From Kitasatospora viridis (GTDB lineage: Bacteria; Actinomycetota; Actinomycetes; Streptomycetales; Streptomycetaceae), in assembly GCF_007829815.1 (NCBI RefSeq), contig NZ_VIWT01000001.1, positions 310,001-374,000 of the forward strand: DNA of 64,000 bases, written 5' to 3'. The translations under genes were made by a program, and so were the position numbers. The notes beneath the pieces were generated by a model. It saw only the letters and a program-made list of their open reading frames with translations. It searched no databases and was not told the DNA's origin. This document shows positions 53,601 to 60,623 of this stretch, in pieces (the first letter of the stretch is position 1; each line of letters opens with the position of its first letter).

Positions 53601-54667
53601 TCCTGCGCGTTGTCGTACAGGCCCTGGGTGGCGCAGCCTTCCTTGACCTCGGTGTAGTGGTTCGTGGTGCCCGTGGGCGCCGGCTGCCAGCTCGGGTCGA
53701 TGTACTCGGGGTACACGACGTCGTTGCCGGCGAGCTGGCCCGCGTCGGGCGCCAGCGTCAGACCGCTGTTGTCCGCCTGGACCGCGATCTTGGCGATGTG
53801 CGCGCCGTGGCCCGGACCGTCCTTGGTCGAGACCGGCTGCGTGGCCGGGTCCACCGCGCTCTGCGGCGCGGCCGGTGCGGCCGCCGGAGCGGTCGCCGGA
53901 GCGCTGGCCGAGTCCCACATCACCGGGGCGGGCGCCGTGAAGGCTGCCGTGCCGTCAGCGGCCTTCGCCGTCACGTTGCCGGCGCCGTCGGCCGCGGTGC
54001 TCAGGCCGTTGCTGTTGATGGCCAGGCGCAGCGTCTTCAGCTGCGGGTTCGCCGCGGCCTTCGCGTCGTGCACCACCAGGACCTCGTGGAACGCGCCCTG
54101 GTCGGTGACCGTCGCCTGCAGGTCGACCCCCGGCAGCACGTTCGCGTACGTCGCCGTGTCGCCGTTGACACTCGGCACCGGCAGCGCGAACGGCAGCGAC
54201 AGCGCCAGCTTGTGACCCGCCGGGTCCGTCAGCGCCACCAGCGGGGCGCTGCCGCCGCCCGACAGCGTCACACCCGAGGCCGCCACCTTCGGCGAGAACG
54301 AACCGTCACCGTTCTTCGCCAGCGTCGCATCGACACCGGCCCACGAACCGCCCCGCTTCACCCGGGTCGGGAGGACGTTCTGGGTATTGGTGAACGAACC
54401 GTCGGGGTTCGCCACCGTCAACGACGTCTCCGTCGTCAACGCGTCCACCGTCACCGGCTTGCCGGTCTTCTTCGCCTGCGCCACCGCCGCCTGCGTGGGC
54501 GTGACGGGCGCGGCAGCCGCACTGCTGCCGGTGCCGGCGGGGGACGACGGGGCGGCCAGTGCGGGGAAGCTCGCCCCCGCCAGGACCGAGGTCAGCGCTG
54601 CCACCAGCGCCAGCCGGCGTCGGCGGACCTGGCGCGCCGCACCGTTTCTAAGGCCAGGGTTGGCCAC
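50606..54667 (-). CDS. large secreted DNRLRE-like/FG-GAP/ricin-lectin protein, paralogue 2
   Basis: 1,353 residues from the GTG at 54667 (AAGGA 8 nt upstream). Same plan as paralogue 1: signal peptide 1-~40 (RRRRLALVAALTSVLAGASF), N-terminal beta domain with TTETSLTVANPDGS, DNRLRE-type domain ~336-476, FG-GAP GDLNGDGIPD ~767, ricin trefoil ~1,030-1,150, GDVTGDGNPD ~1,172, second trefoil 1,236-1,353 (last Q-x-W variant is STWTLGH). It differs from paralogue 1 mainly in the ~540-680 region (NGNSGYCNGGSPQWVGMT here, a different module there) and in a shorter Pro/Ala stretch near 260-280. The swapped central module suggests different ligands. It likely forms part of the same surface system. Confidence 0.82.
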   Translation of the reverse strand: MANPGLRNGAARQVRRRRLALVAALTSVLAGASFPALAAPSSPAGTGSSAAAAPVTPTQAAVAQAKKTGKPVTVDALTTETSLTVANPDGSFTNTQNVLPTRVKRGGSWAGVDATLAKNGDGSFSPKVAASGVTLSGGGSAPLVALTDPAGHKLALSLPFALPVPSVNGDTATYANVLPGVDLQATVTDQGAFHEVLVVHDAKAAANPQLKTLRLAINSNGLSTAADGAGNVTAKAADGTAAFTAPAPVMWDSASAPATAPAAAPAAPQSAVDPATQPVSTKDGPGHGAHIAKIAVQADNSGLTLAPDAGQLAGNDVVYPEYIDPSWQPAPTGTTNHYTEVKEGCATQGLYDNAQENGEGVGYQQYDSNCFGLYRSYYEINTSALTSNMVIQNSKLYLAETYGADHTCSDTWGIGLNLTGGISGGTSWNNQPATVTGEGQQNIATAYGSCGNQQAIFDVTGTINQYHGSYSNLTFGIYGNEAKYGTNYGFMRFSTNPVLQTTYDILPNMPDSLSINGNSGYCNGGSPQWVGMTTVNGNASNITLSAHLSTNMPGAILQGGSQLLDNMTNNGSGGSYTVGWPASSGWIGTNGNVNIPFPVAASDGHQYSWQVWATDGLMAGPKANPCTFNVDLTPPSIATFTPSAQYPPLGSGITPNAYAGSGTVNIQVSSTDQAPTGCNLNPCVKSGVAKFLWSLDQNNPVSGGNAINVTADANGTATASIPVNLSTNQWGTHTLYVQAVDAAGNTQATVAQYSFYAPWNPAAKAVAGDLNGDGIPDTIIPDPSNNGNLTLIPGGKDMAAAPLVASTQAQSPDATSWNNYLVTHRGSQSQSTLDDIWAYQTKTHQMYLYRNDGTTIGGGVAGQFTKSQDVLTVGRPAIASSCTSTDCASYGTDWSGVTQMVAPGAYSNAPGWAGAGVTPYADLITVENGKLWYYTGSARSGSNLGNAYLIGAQGTNWSNVTLIAPGSVGAQVANGTESGGTPTLWARDNATGAITSYPLTFDTNGLPSMSLTPPGRAALSSALTDTSGNRLCLDDNAGSTANGNKIQVWDCNNSNPQTITYGADNTLHVMGKCVDVQAGGTANGTPVQLYQCNNTGSQQWVPGPFPGDLKNPQSGRCLGDPSSSQTQGTQLILWDCEGGNEQQWAGANNSVLPTQSTVLPLGLGQTDWPTVTSPGDVTGDGNPDLYAISGSNQIVAYAGAAPNAAGLAQFAGATSMGTANTPVTTSLHSNANTAKCVDNRYGGTGDGNPIVIWDCAPGGSTQSWNFNTDGTIRISGKCLAASAAGTTNGTPAILWTCNAGATEQQWTLGSDNQLHNVHSGLCLEVNGWNTTNGQQLDTWSCGGGGNSTWTLGH
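52037..52227. repeat. long direct repeat, right copy (within ricin/FG-GAP gene 2)
   Basis: Same orientation as 39769-39959 with no mismatch seen over about 190 bp. Recombination between the copies would delete about 12.3 kb, including the whole RHS gene and the small membrane-protein gene, and leave one chimaeric ricin/FG-GAP gene. Confidence 0.9.
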
Positions 54668-55078
54668 TTGGGGAATCCTTTTCGTGGTCGGTCCCGGCAA
54701 AGGCGAGGGCATGTCTCTTGACAATCTCTTTGCCATTGACCTGGGAAATGTCCGATTCGCCGCAGACCGGGCTGCTTTGCCACGGGTCTGACGGGGCCTC
54801 GGAACGGACGTGACTGCCGCAATGATGGCAGTTGGCAAGCAGAGTATTGCTGCACGTGTTCACTCGGCAATCCACAAATGGCCGCCCCGGGCCGGGGTTT
54901 CCGGTAATTCCGCCGCCAATTCGGACAAATCGATGACCCGCACACCCCCCCTGTGCCGCCGCGCGACCCAGCCGCCTCCCTTTCCCCTCTAATGTGTCCT
55001 GTGCATGGCGAATTTGCGTGCGTGAATCGCTCCCGCGCAGGCCCCACCGTTCAGTGCCGAAGTGGCAGGATGACCGTC
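54668..55078. other. 411-nt divergent intergenic region
   Basis: Between the starts of ricin/FG-GAP gene 2 and the aldo/keto reductase. G/C is lower than in genes, with stretches such as GGTAATTCCGCC and CAATTCGGAC. Its general character is like 42650-43036, the matching upstream region of paralogue 1. No gene, dyad or RNA is evident. Confidence 0.4.
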
Positions 55079-56071
55079 ATGACCTACCTCGCGGCCGACT
55101 CCCGCTACGCCTCGATGACCTACCGCCGCGCCGGACGCAGCGGCGTGCAGCTGCCCGCCGTCTCGCTCGGCCTGTGGCACAACTTCGGCGACACCCAGCC
55201 CTTGGAGGTCCAGCGCGCGGTGCTGCGCCGGGCCTTCGACCGCGGCGTGAACCACTTCGACCTGGCCAACAACTACGGCCCGCCGTACGGCTCGGCGGAG
55301 AAGAACTTCGGCACGCTCTTCGCCCAGGACTTCCGGCCGTACCGGGACGAGCTGTTCATCGCCAGCAAGGCCGGCTACGACATGTGGCCCGGCCCGTACG
55401 GTGACGGCGGCAGCCGCAAGTACCTGCTGGCCAGCCTGGACCAGTCGCTGGGCCGGATGGGCCTGGACTACGTGGACGTCTTCTACTCGCACCGCTACGA
55501 CCCCGAGACTCCCCTGGAGGAGACCATGGGCGCGCTGGCGAGCGCGGTGCGCCAGGGCAAGGCGCTGTACGCGGCGATCTCGAACTACCCGGCCGAGCAG
55601 CACCGCGAGGCGGTCGCGATCCTGCGCGAGCTCGGCACGCCGGTGCTGCTCAACCAGAGCGCCTACTCGATCCTGGACCGCCGCCCCGAGCGGGCGGGCG
55701 TGCTGGACGCGGTAGGTGACACGCAGACCAGTCTGATCGCTTACTCCCCGCTGGCCCAGGGCCTGCTGACCGACCGCTACCTGAGCGGCGAGGTGCCGGC
55801 CGGATCGCGGATGTCGGTGGGCCACTTCCTCAAGCAGGAGGCGCTCACCCCGGCCAAGCTGGAGCTGCTGCGGGCGCTGAACAAGGTGGCCGAGCAGCGC
55901 GGGCAGTCGCTGGCGCAGCTGGCGCTGGCCTGGGTGCTGCGCGACCCGCGCGTGGTCTCGGTGATCATCGGCGCGAGCAGCGTGCGCCAGCTGGACCAGA
56001 ACCTGGACGCGCTGGCGGCCGGTCCGCTGACCGCCGAGGAGCTCGCCGAGATCGACCGGCTGACCGCCTGA
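55079..56071 (+). CDS. aldo/keto reductase, L-glyceraldehyde-3-phosphate reductase type (YghZ-like)
   Basis: 330 residues. I use the ATG at 55079 (AGGA 8 nt upstream); ATG 55070 is the alternative. The catalytic tetrad is visible: D in NHFDLANNYG with Y of the same motif, K in FIASKAGYDMW and H in VDVFYSHRYDPETPLEE. The GPPYGSAEKNFG stretch is typical for the YghZ/MgrA subgroup, which reduces methylglyoxal and L-glyceraldehyde 3-phosphate with NADPH. C-terminal VSVIIGASSVRQLDQNLDAL binds the cofactor phosphate. Stand-alone gene. Confidence 0.92.
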   Translation: MTYLAADSRYASMTYRRAGRSGVQLPAVSLGLWHNFGDTQPLEVQRAVLRRAFDRGVNHFDLANNYGPPYGSAEKNFGTLFAQDFRPYRDELFIASKAGYDMWPGPYGDGGSRKYLLASLDQSLGRMGLDYVDVFYSHRYDPETPLEETMGALASAVRQGKALYAAISNYPAEQHREAVAILRELGTPVLLNQSAYSILDRRPERAGVLDAVGDTQTSLIAYSPLAQGLLTDRYLSGEVPAGSRMSVGHFLKQEALTPAKLELLRALNKVAEQRGQSLAQLALAWVLRDPRVVSVIIGASSVRQLDQNLDALAAGPLTAEELAEIDRLTA

Positions 56072-56094
56072 TCGCCTGATCGCTCGACCGTGTG

Positions 56095-56122
56095 CCGGGC
56101 CCGCCGCGGGCAGCGGGCCCGG
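56095..56122. terminator. terminator between convergent AKR and sulfonate operon
   Basis: CCGGGCCCGC pairs exactly with GCGGGCCCGG across an 8-nt loop, 23 nt after the reductase stop and 12 nt past the SsuD-like stop on the other strand. Confidence 0.8.
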
Positions 56123-56133
56123 CCGCCGGGTGG

Positions 56134-57201
56134 TCAGCCGCGCAGTGCGGGCAGCACGGTCTCGGCCACCCGGTGGGCCTCCTCCAGCAGCGGGTTGCCG
56201 GAGAGGATGAAGGTGTCCACGCCCAGCTGCTCGAACTCCCTCAGCCGCTCGATCACCTGGGCGGTGCTGCCGACCACGGCGGTGCCCGGGCCCGGGCGGA
56301 ACAGGCTCATCCCCGGCCAGAGGTTCGGCGAACTCTCCAGCTCCCGGGCGCGCTTGGGCACCCGGCCGCCGTGCTGGCGGAACTGCCGCTGCCAGCCGAC
56401 CCCGTCCTCGTCGGCCCGGCCGCCGAGCTGGCGGGCGTAGGTCTGCTCGCTGGTGACGTCGAGCAGCCGGTCGGCGGCGGCCCAGGCCTGCTCCTCGGTG
56501 TCCCGGACGATCAGGTGCAGCCGCAGGCCGATCCGCAGGGTCCGGCCGTGCGCGGCGGCCCGCTCGCGCACCCGGGCCAGCTTCTCCTTGAGCAGCAGCG
56601 GCGGTTCGCCCCAGGTGAGGTAGACGTCCACGTGCTCGGCGGCCATCTCGATGCCGGCCGCGGAGGAGCCGCCGAACCAGAGCGGGATGTGGCCGTCCCG
56701 CTTGGGGGTGAGCTCGCGCAGGCTCGCCCCGGCGTTCGCCAGCCGGTAGAACTCGCCCTCGTGGTCGAAGACTTCACCACGGGTCAGGCGCTTGACCAGG
56801 TTCCAGTACTCGGCGCTCAGCCGGTACCGGTCGTCGTGCTCGACGTCCAGGCCGTACTCGCGCAGCTGGGCGGTGGAGCCGTTGACCACGTTGAACCGCA
56901 GCCGGGGGCCGTGCAGGTGCTCGAAGCTGAGCGCCATCTTGGCCAGCAGGGTGGGCGAGACCAGCCCGGGGTGGACCGCGAGCAGCGGCTGGAAGCCGGG
57001 CCCGGTGGCGGCGGCGACCGCGCTGCCGAGCGTCCAGACGTCGTACAGGTCGGTCGCCAGCAGGGCGCCGGAGAAGCCCAACCGCTCGGTGCTGGCCGCC
57101 AGTTGCTGGAGGTAGCCGAGGTCCACGGGCCGGCGGCCGGCCGGCTCCCACGGGTAGGCGCCCTCACGGGGGATCAGGTACCAGAGGAACTCGCTCGCCA
57201 T
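56134..57201 (-). CDS. ssuD: FMNH2-dependent alkanesulfonate monooxygenase type (LLM class, SsuD-like)
   Basis: 355 residues, ATG at 57201. FLWYLIPREGAYPWEP is the luciferase-like first strand; LGFSGALLATDLYDVW, LAVHPGLVSPTLLAKM, RLRFNVVNGSTAQLREYGLD and PLWFGGSSAAGIEMAAEHVD follow the SsuD order and the C-terminal VVGSTAQVIERLREFEQLGVDTF closes it. The enzyme takes FMNH2 and O2 to split the C-S bond of an organosulfonate, releasing sulfite and an aldehyde. It is the last gene of the operon, starting 2 nt before the binding-protein stop. An NADPH:FMN reductase (SsuE) is not in the window. Confidence 0.9.
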   Translation of the reverse strand: MASEFLWYLIPREGAYPWEPAGRRPVDLGYLQQLAASTERLGFSGALLATDLYDVWTLGSAVAAATGPGFQPLLAVHPGLVSPTLLAKMALSFEHLHGPRLRFNVVNGSTAQLREYGLDVEHDDRYRLSAEYWNLVKRLTRGEVFDHEGEFYRLANAGASLRELTPKRDGHIPLWFGGSSAAGIEMAAEHVDVYLTWGEPPLLLKEKLARVRERAAAHGRTLRIGLRLHLIVRDTEEQAWAAADRLLDVTSEQTYARQLGGRADEDGVGWQRQFRQHGGRVPKRARELESSPNLWPGMSLFRPGPGTAVVGSTAQVIERLREFEQLGVDTFILSGNPLLEEAHRVAETVLPALRG

Positions 57202-57202
57202 C

Positions 57203-58063
57203 TCAGGCCCCCAGGAAGGCGTCGCGGACGACGACCGGGCGCTCGATGAAGCCGGCCTGGTGGAAGATGTCGGCGGCCTCCTGCTGCTCGGCGATGAACT
57301 CCTCGGTCACCGGCTCCAACCGCCAGGGCAGCGCGGCCAGCGCGGCGCGGTGGTCGGCGAGTTCGCCGCCCTGGTCGGCGGCGGCGAGCGCGGCGGCCTC
57401 GTCCAGGTGCTCGGCCACCCAGTGGTCGGCCCGGGCCAGCGCGGCGGTCACGGCCGCCACCGCCTCCGGGCGCCCTGCGGCGAACTCGCGGCGGGCGAAG
57501 AAGACCGAGCGGTCGCTGATCACCTCGCCGGTCGGCACCAGGACGCGGAACTCGCCGGTGTGCCGGACGGCTTCGAGCTCGGCGCCCTGGGCCACCCAGC
57601 CGGCGATGGCCCCGGAGCGCAGCCGCTCGGCCTCGTCGCCCGAGGGCCGCTCGGCGGTGATCGAGTCCCGGTAGCTCAGCCCGGCGGCGTGCAGCGCCTT
57701 GGCCAGCAGGTGGGTCTGCCAGGAGCCGACGGCCAGCACCACGGTGGTGCCTTTGAGGTCCGCGATCCGCCGGACCGGCCCGTCGGCCCGGACCAGCAGC
57801 GCGCCGTGCTCCGGGCGGGGCGCCGAGACGGCGGTGTAGACGAGGTCGTGGCCGGCCGCCTGGGCGGTGACCGGCGGGGTCGAGCCGGTGCCGCCGAGGT
57901 CGATCACGCCCTGGGCGAGCAGCTCGCCGGTGCGGGTCCCGTCGGTGTAGTGGTGGAACCGGCCCTGCTCGCCGATCTTGGCCAACTCCTCGTCCAGGTA
58001 GTCGAGTCGGGAGAGGAAGTAGAGCGAGGGGTTGCTCCGGTGGATGCCCAGGGTGATGGTCAT
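57203..58063 (-). CDS. NrtA/SsuA-like periplasmic-binding-fold protein without signal peptide
   Basis: 286 residues from the ATG at 58063, with AAGGAG 7 nt upstream; it starts at once with MTITLGIHRSNPSLYFLSRL, the first strand of the binding domain. GELLAQGVIDLGGTGSTPPV and IADLKGTTVVLAVGSWQTHLLAKAL are SsuA/TauA-type motifs. No signal peptide or lipobox exists, and the Shine-Dalgarno leaves no room for one. A cytoplasmic binding protein, possibly a sensor or an enzyme of the desulfinase side of this fold, is inferred. It overlaps the ssuB stop by 4 nt. Confidence 0.8.
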   Translation of the reverse strand: MTITLGIHRSNPSLYFLSRLDYLDEELAKIGEQGRFHHYTDGTRTGELLAQGVIDLGGTGSTPPVTAQAAGHDLVYTAVSAPRPEHGALLVRADGPVRRIADLKGTTVVLAVGSWQTHLLAKALHAAGLSYRDSITAERPSGDEAERLRSGAIAGWVAQGAELEAVRHTGEFRVLVPTGEVISDRSVFFARREFAAGRPEAVAAVTAALARADHWVAEHLDEAAALAAADQGGELADHRAALAALPWRLEPVTEEFIAEQQEAADIFHQAGFIERPVVVRDAFLGA

Positions 58064-58788
58064 TCGACGGCTCCTTCGAGAGAGGCGGCGGCACTGGGCA
58101 CACCGAGATCGTTCAGCAGGCGGCGGCGCAGCGCCGCGAAGTCGGGGTCGGCCGGATCGCGCGGCCGGGCCACGGCGACCCGCTCGTCGCGGACCAGTCG
58201 GCCCTCGCGCAGCACGGCCACCCGGTCGGCGAGCCGGACCGCCTCGTCCACATCGTGGGTGACCAGCAGCACGGCGGGCCGGTGCTTGCGGCACAGCTCG
58301 CCCACCAGGTCCTGCATGCGCAGCCGGGTGAGCGCATCCAGGGCGGCGAACGGCTCGTCCAGCAGCAGCAGTTCGGGCTTGCGGACGAGTGCCCGGGCGA
58401 GCGCGACGCGCTGCGCCTCGCCACCGGACAGGGTGCCGGGCCAGGCGTCCGCGTGCCGCTCCAGGCCGACCTCGGCAAGCGCCCGACGGCCCGTCAGTTC
58501 GCTCTGTGGTCCGCGCTCCAGGCCGATCAGCACATTGGCCAGCACCCGCTTGGAGGGCACCAGTCGGGGCTCCTGGAAGACGATGGTGCGGGCCCGCGGC
58601 ACCAGCACGGTGCCGGCGTCCGGCCGGTCGAGGGCGCCGAGGATCCGCAGCAGCGTGGTCTTGCCGGTGCCGCTGGCCCCGAGCAGCGCCAGGAACTCGC
58701 CGCGGGCCAGCTCCAGGTCGATCCCGTCCAGCACCGCCCGGCCGTTGAACTCACGTCGCAGTCCGGCGAGTTGCACGGCGGAGGTCAT
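58060..58788 (-). CDS. ssuB: ABC transporter ATPase, sulfonate type (SsuB)
   Basis: 242 residues, ATG at 58788. Walker A LLGASGTGKTTLL at ~36-48, Q-loop in IVFQEPRLVPSKRV, signature TLSGGEAQRVALARAL, Walker B LLLLDEPFAALDALTR, H-loop LLVTHDVDEAVRLAD. It belongs to the nitrate/sulfonate/taurine subgroup. It overlaps the permease by 4 nt and the binding-protein gene by 4 nt. Confidence 0.93.
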   Translation of the reverse strand: MTSAVQLAGLRREFNGRAVLDGIDLELARGEFLALLGASGTGKTTLLRILGALDRPDAGTVLVPRARTIVFQEPRLVPSKRVLANVLIGLERGPQSELTGRRALAEVGLERHADAWPGTLSGGEAQRVALARALVRKPELLLLDEPFAALDALTRLRMQDLVGELCRKHRPAVLLVTHDVDEAVRLADRVAVLREGRLVRDERVAVARPRDPADPDFAALRRRLLNDLGVPSAAASLEGAVE

Positions 58789-59591
58789 CGGCTGCCCCCT
58801 GCCGCGCGCCAGGGCATCAGCACCCGCTCCAGCAGCCGGACCAGCAGGTCGGCCAGCAGCCCGAGCAGTCCGTAGACCAGGATGCAGACGGCCAGGATGT
58901 CGGTGCGGGCGTAGTTCTGCGCCTGGGTCATCAGGTAGCCGATCCCGGCGGTGGAGTTGATCTCCTCGGCGGCGATCAGCGCGATCACGCTGAGCGTCAT
59001 GGACAGCCGCAGGCCGGCCAGCAGCGAGGGCAGCGCGGCGGGCAGCACCACCTCGCGGACCAGCGCGATCCGGCCGAGCCCGAAGGAGCGGACCGCTTCG
59101 AGCAGCTTGCGGTCGGTGTTGCGCACGCCCTGCGCGGTGTTGACGTACATCGGGAAGGTGGTGGCGACGGCGATGATCACCACCTTGGCGGTCTCGTTGA
59201 TCCCGAACCAGACCATGAACAGCGGCACCAGGGCCAGGAACGGCACGGTGCGCAGCACCTGCATCGGCGAGTCCAGCAGTTCCTCGCCGAGCCGGGAGAG
59301 CCCGGTGAGGGTGCCGAGCAGCAGGCCGGCGGTCAGCCCGAAGAGCAGGCCGAGCCCGGATCGGGTGAGCGAGACGGCCAGCGCGTCGCCCAACTGCCCG
59401 CTCCCCCACAGCTCGCCGACCGCGCGCAGCACGGCGGCCGGCGAGGCCAGCACGTCCGGGGTGAGCGCACCGGTCGCCGAGGCGGCGCTCCACAGGCCGA
59501 GCAGGGCCAGCGGGCCGAGCGCCCGCAGCGCGAGCGAGACCCCGCGCGGGCGCGGCCGGGGCAGCCGCACCCGGGGCGTGACCAGGCTCAT
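58785..59591 (-). CDS. ssuC: ABC transporter permease, sulfonate type (SsuC)
   Basis: 268 residues with about six TM segments. The EAA loop is EAVRSFGLGRIALVREVVLP, docking to the ATPase. FLALVPLFMVWFGINETAKV and NSTAGIGYLMTQAQNY are typical of SsuC/TauC. It overlaps the lipoprotein gene by 4 nt (ATGA), consistent with coupled translation. Confidence 0.93.
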   Translation of the reverse strand: MSLVTPRVRLPRPRPRGVSLALRALGPLALLGLWSAASATGALTPDVLASPAAVLRAVGELWGSGQLGDALAVSLTRSGLGLLFGLTAGLLLGTLTGLSRLGEELLDSPMQVLRTVPFLALVPLFMVWFGINETAKVVIIAVATTFPMYVNTAQGVRNTDRKLLEAVRSFGLGRIALVREVVLPAALPSLLAGLRLSMTLSVIALIAAEEINSTAGIGYLMTQAQNYARTDILAVCILVYGLLGLLADLLVRLLERVLMPWRAAGGSR

Positions 59592-60595
59592 CGGGTGCCG
59601 CCCGGCAGCGAGTCGACGTCCAGCAGGCTGGGCCGGATCGCCACCTGCTCCTTGGTGATCCGCTGCGCGGCGTAGAAGGCGGCGACCTGGTCGAACCGGG
59701 CGGCCACCGCGTCGTCGATCGGCTGGTCCACTCCGGCCTGCTTGCCGAAGTCGACGCTGATCTGCTCCTTCTTGCCGGTGACGGCCTGCGGGCCGGCGTC
59801 GGTGAAGACGTTGAGGTAGCCGGCCGGGTCGGCCTTGGCCTTGGCGTCGCCGTCGTGCAGGTACTGGTAGAGCGCCCGGGTGACGTCGGGGTGCTGCTCG
59901 GCGAAGGCGGTGCGGACCGCCCAGACGCTGTAGTTGTCCGAGCCGAGCGCCTTGCCGTTGGCCAGGAAGTGCGCGCCGGAGTCGGCCAGCGCGGAGATCG
60001 CGTAGCTGCTCCAGGTGGCCCAGGCGTCCACCTGGCCGGAGTTGAAGACCGGCGCGGACTGGTCGGGCCGCAGGTAGACCCGCTGCACCTGGTCCGGCGC
60101 GACGCCGGCCTCGGCCAGCGCCCGCAGCAGCAGGTACTCGCCGGTGCCGCCCTGGTTGACGGCGACCTTCTTGCCGACCAGGTCCTTGACCGAGGTGATC
60201 AGCGAGCCGTCCTTGACCAGGATGCCCTCGCCGACCGGGTCGGGCTCGGTGGCGGCGAACAGCTTGAAGCCGGGCTTGACGGCCAGCGCGGTGACGGCGG
60301 AGGTGATCGAGCCTTGCGCCACGTCCAGTTGAGCGGCGTTCAGCTCCTGGGCGGCGGGCGCGAACGGGCCGACGCTGCCGGTCCAGGCGACCTTGGCGTG
60401 CACGGCGGCCAGCGCCTTCGCCAGCGAGCCGTCCTTCTTGCCGAGCGCCAGCACGCCGGAGTTGCCGGGGTCGGGGATCCGCACGGTCACCGTGGCGGCG
60501 GCGCCCGCGCCGGGCGCGGCGGCGGTCGAGGAGGAGCAGGCGGTCAGCGCGGTGAGGGCGAGCAGGGCGGCGAGGGCGGCTTTGGCGGTGTGCAT
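59588..60595 (-). CDS. ABC transporter substrate-binding lipoprotein, aliphatic sulfonate type (SsuA-like)
   Basis: 335 residues, ATG at 60595 (GGAG 7 nt upstream). A lipoprotein signal MHTAKAALAALLALTALTAC ends in the lipobox LTAC with Cys at 20. The binding fold follows: IPDPGNSGVLALGKKDGS, LNAAQLDVAQGSITSAVTAL, LVGKKVAVNQGGTGEYLLL, VFNSGQVDAWATWSSYAISA. It should deliver organosulfonates to SsuBC. It starts 28 nt after the DszB-like stop. Confidence 0.92.
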   Translation of the reverse strand: MHTAKAALAALLALTALTACSSSTAAAPGAGAAATVTVRIPDPGNSGVLALGKKDGSLAKALAAVHAKVAWTGSVGPFAPAAQELNAAQLDVAQGSITSAVTALAVKPGFKLFAATEPDPVGEGILVKDGSLITSVKDLVGKKVAVNQGGTGEYLLLRALAEAGVAPDQVQRVYLRPDQSAPVFNSGQVDAWATWSSYAISALADSGAHFLANGKALGSDNYSVWAVRTAFAEQHPDVTRALYQYLHDGDAKAKADPAGYLNVFTDAGPQAVTGKKEQISVDFGKQAGVDQPIDDAVAARFDQVAAFYAAQRITKEQVAIRPSLLDVDSLPGGTR

Positions 60596-60623
60596 GGCGG
60601 AGCTCCAGGGTTCAGCGGGGCGT

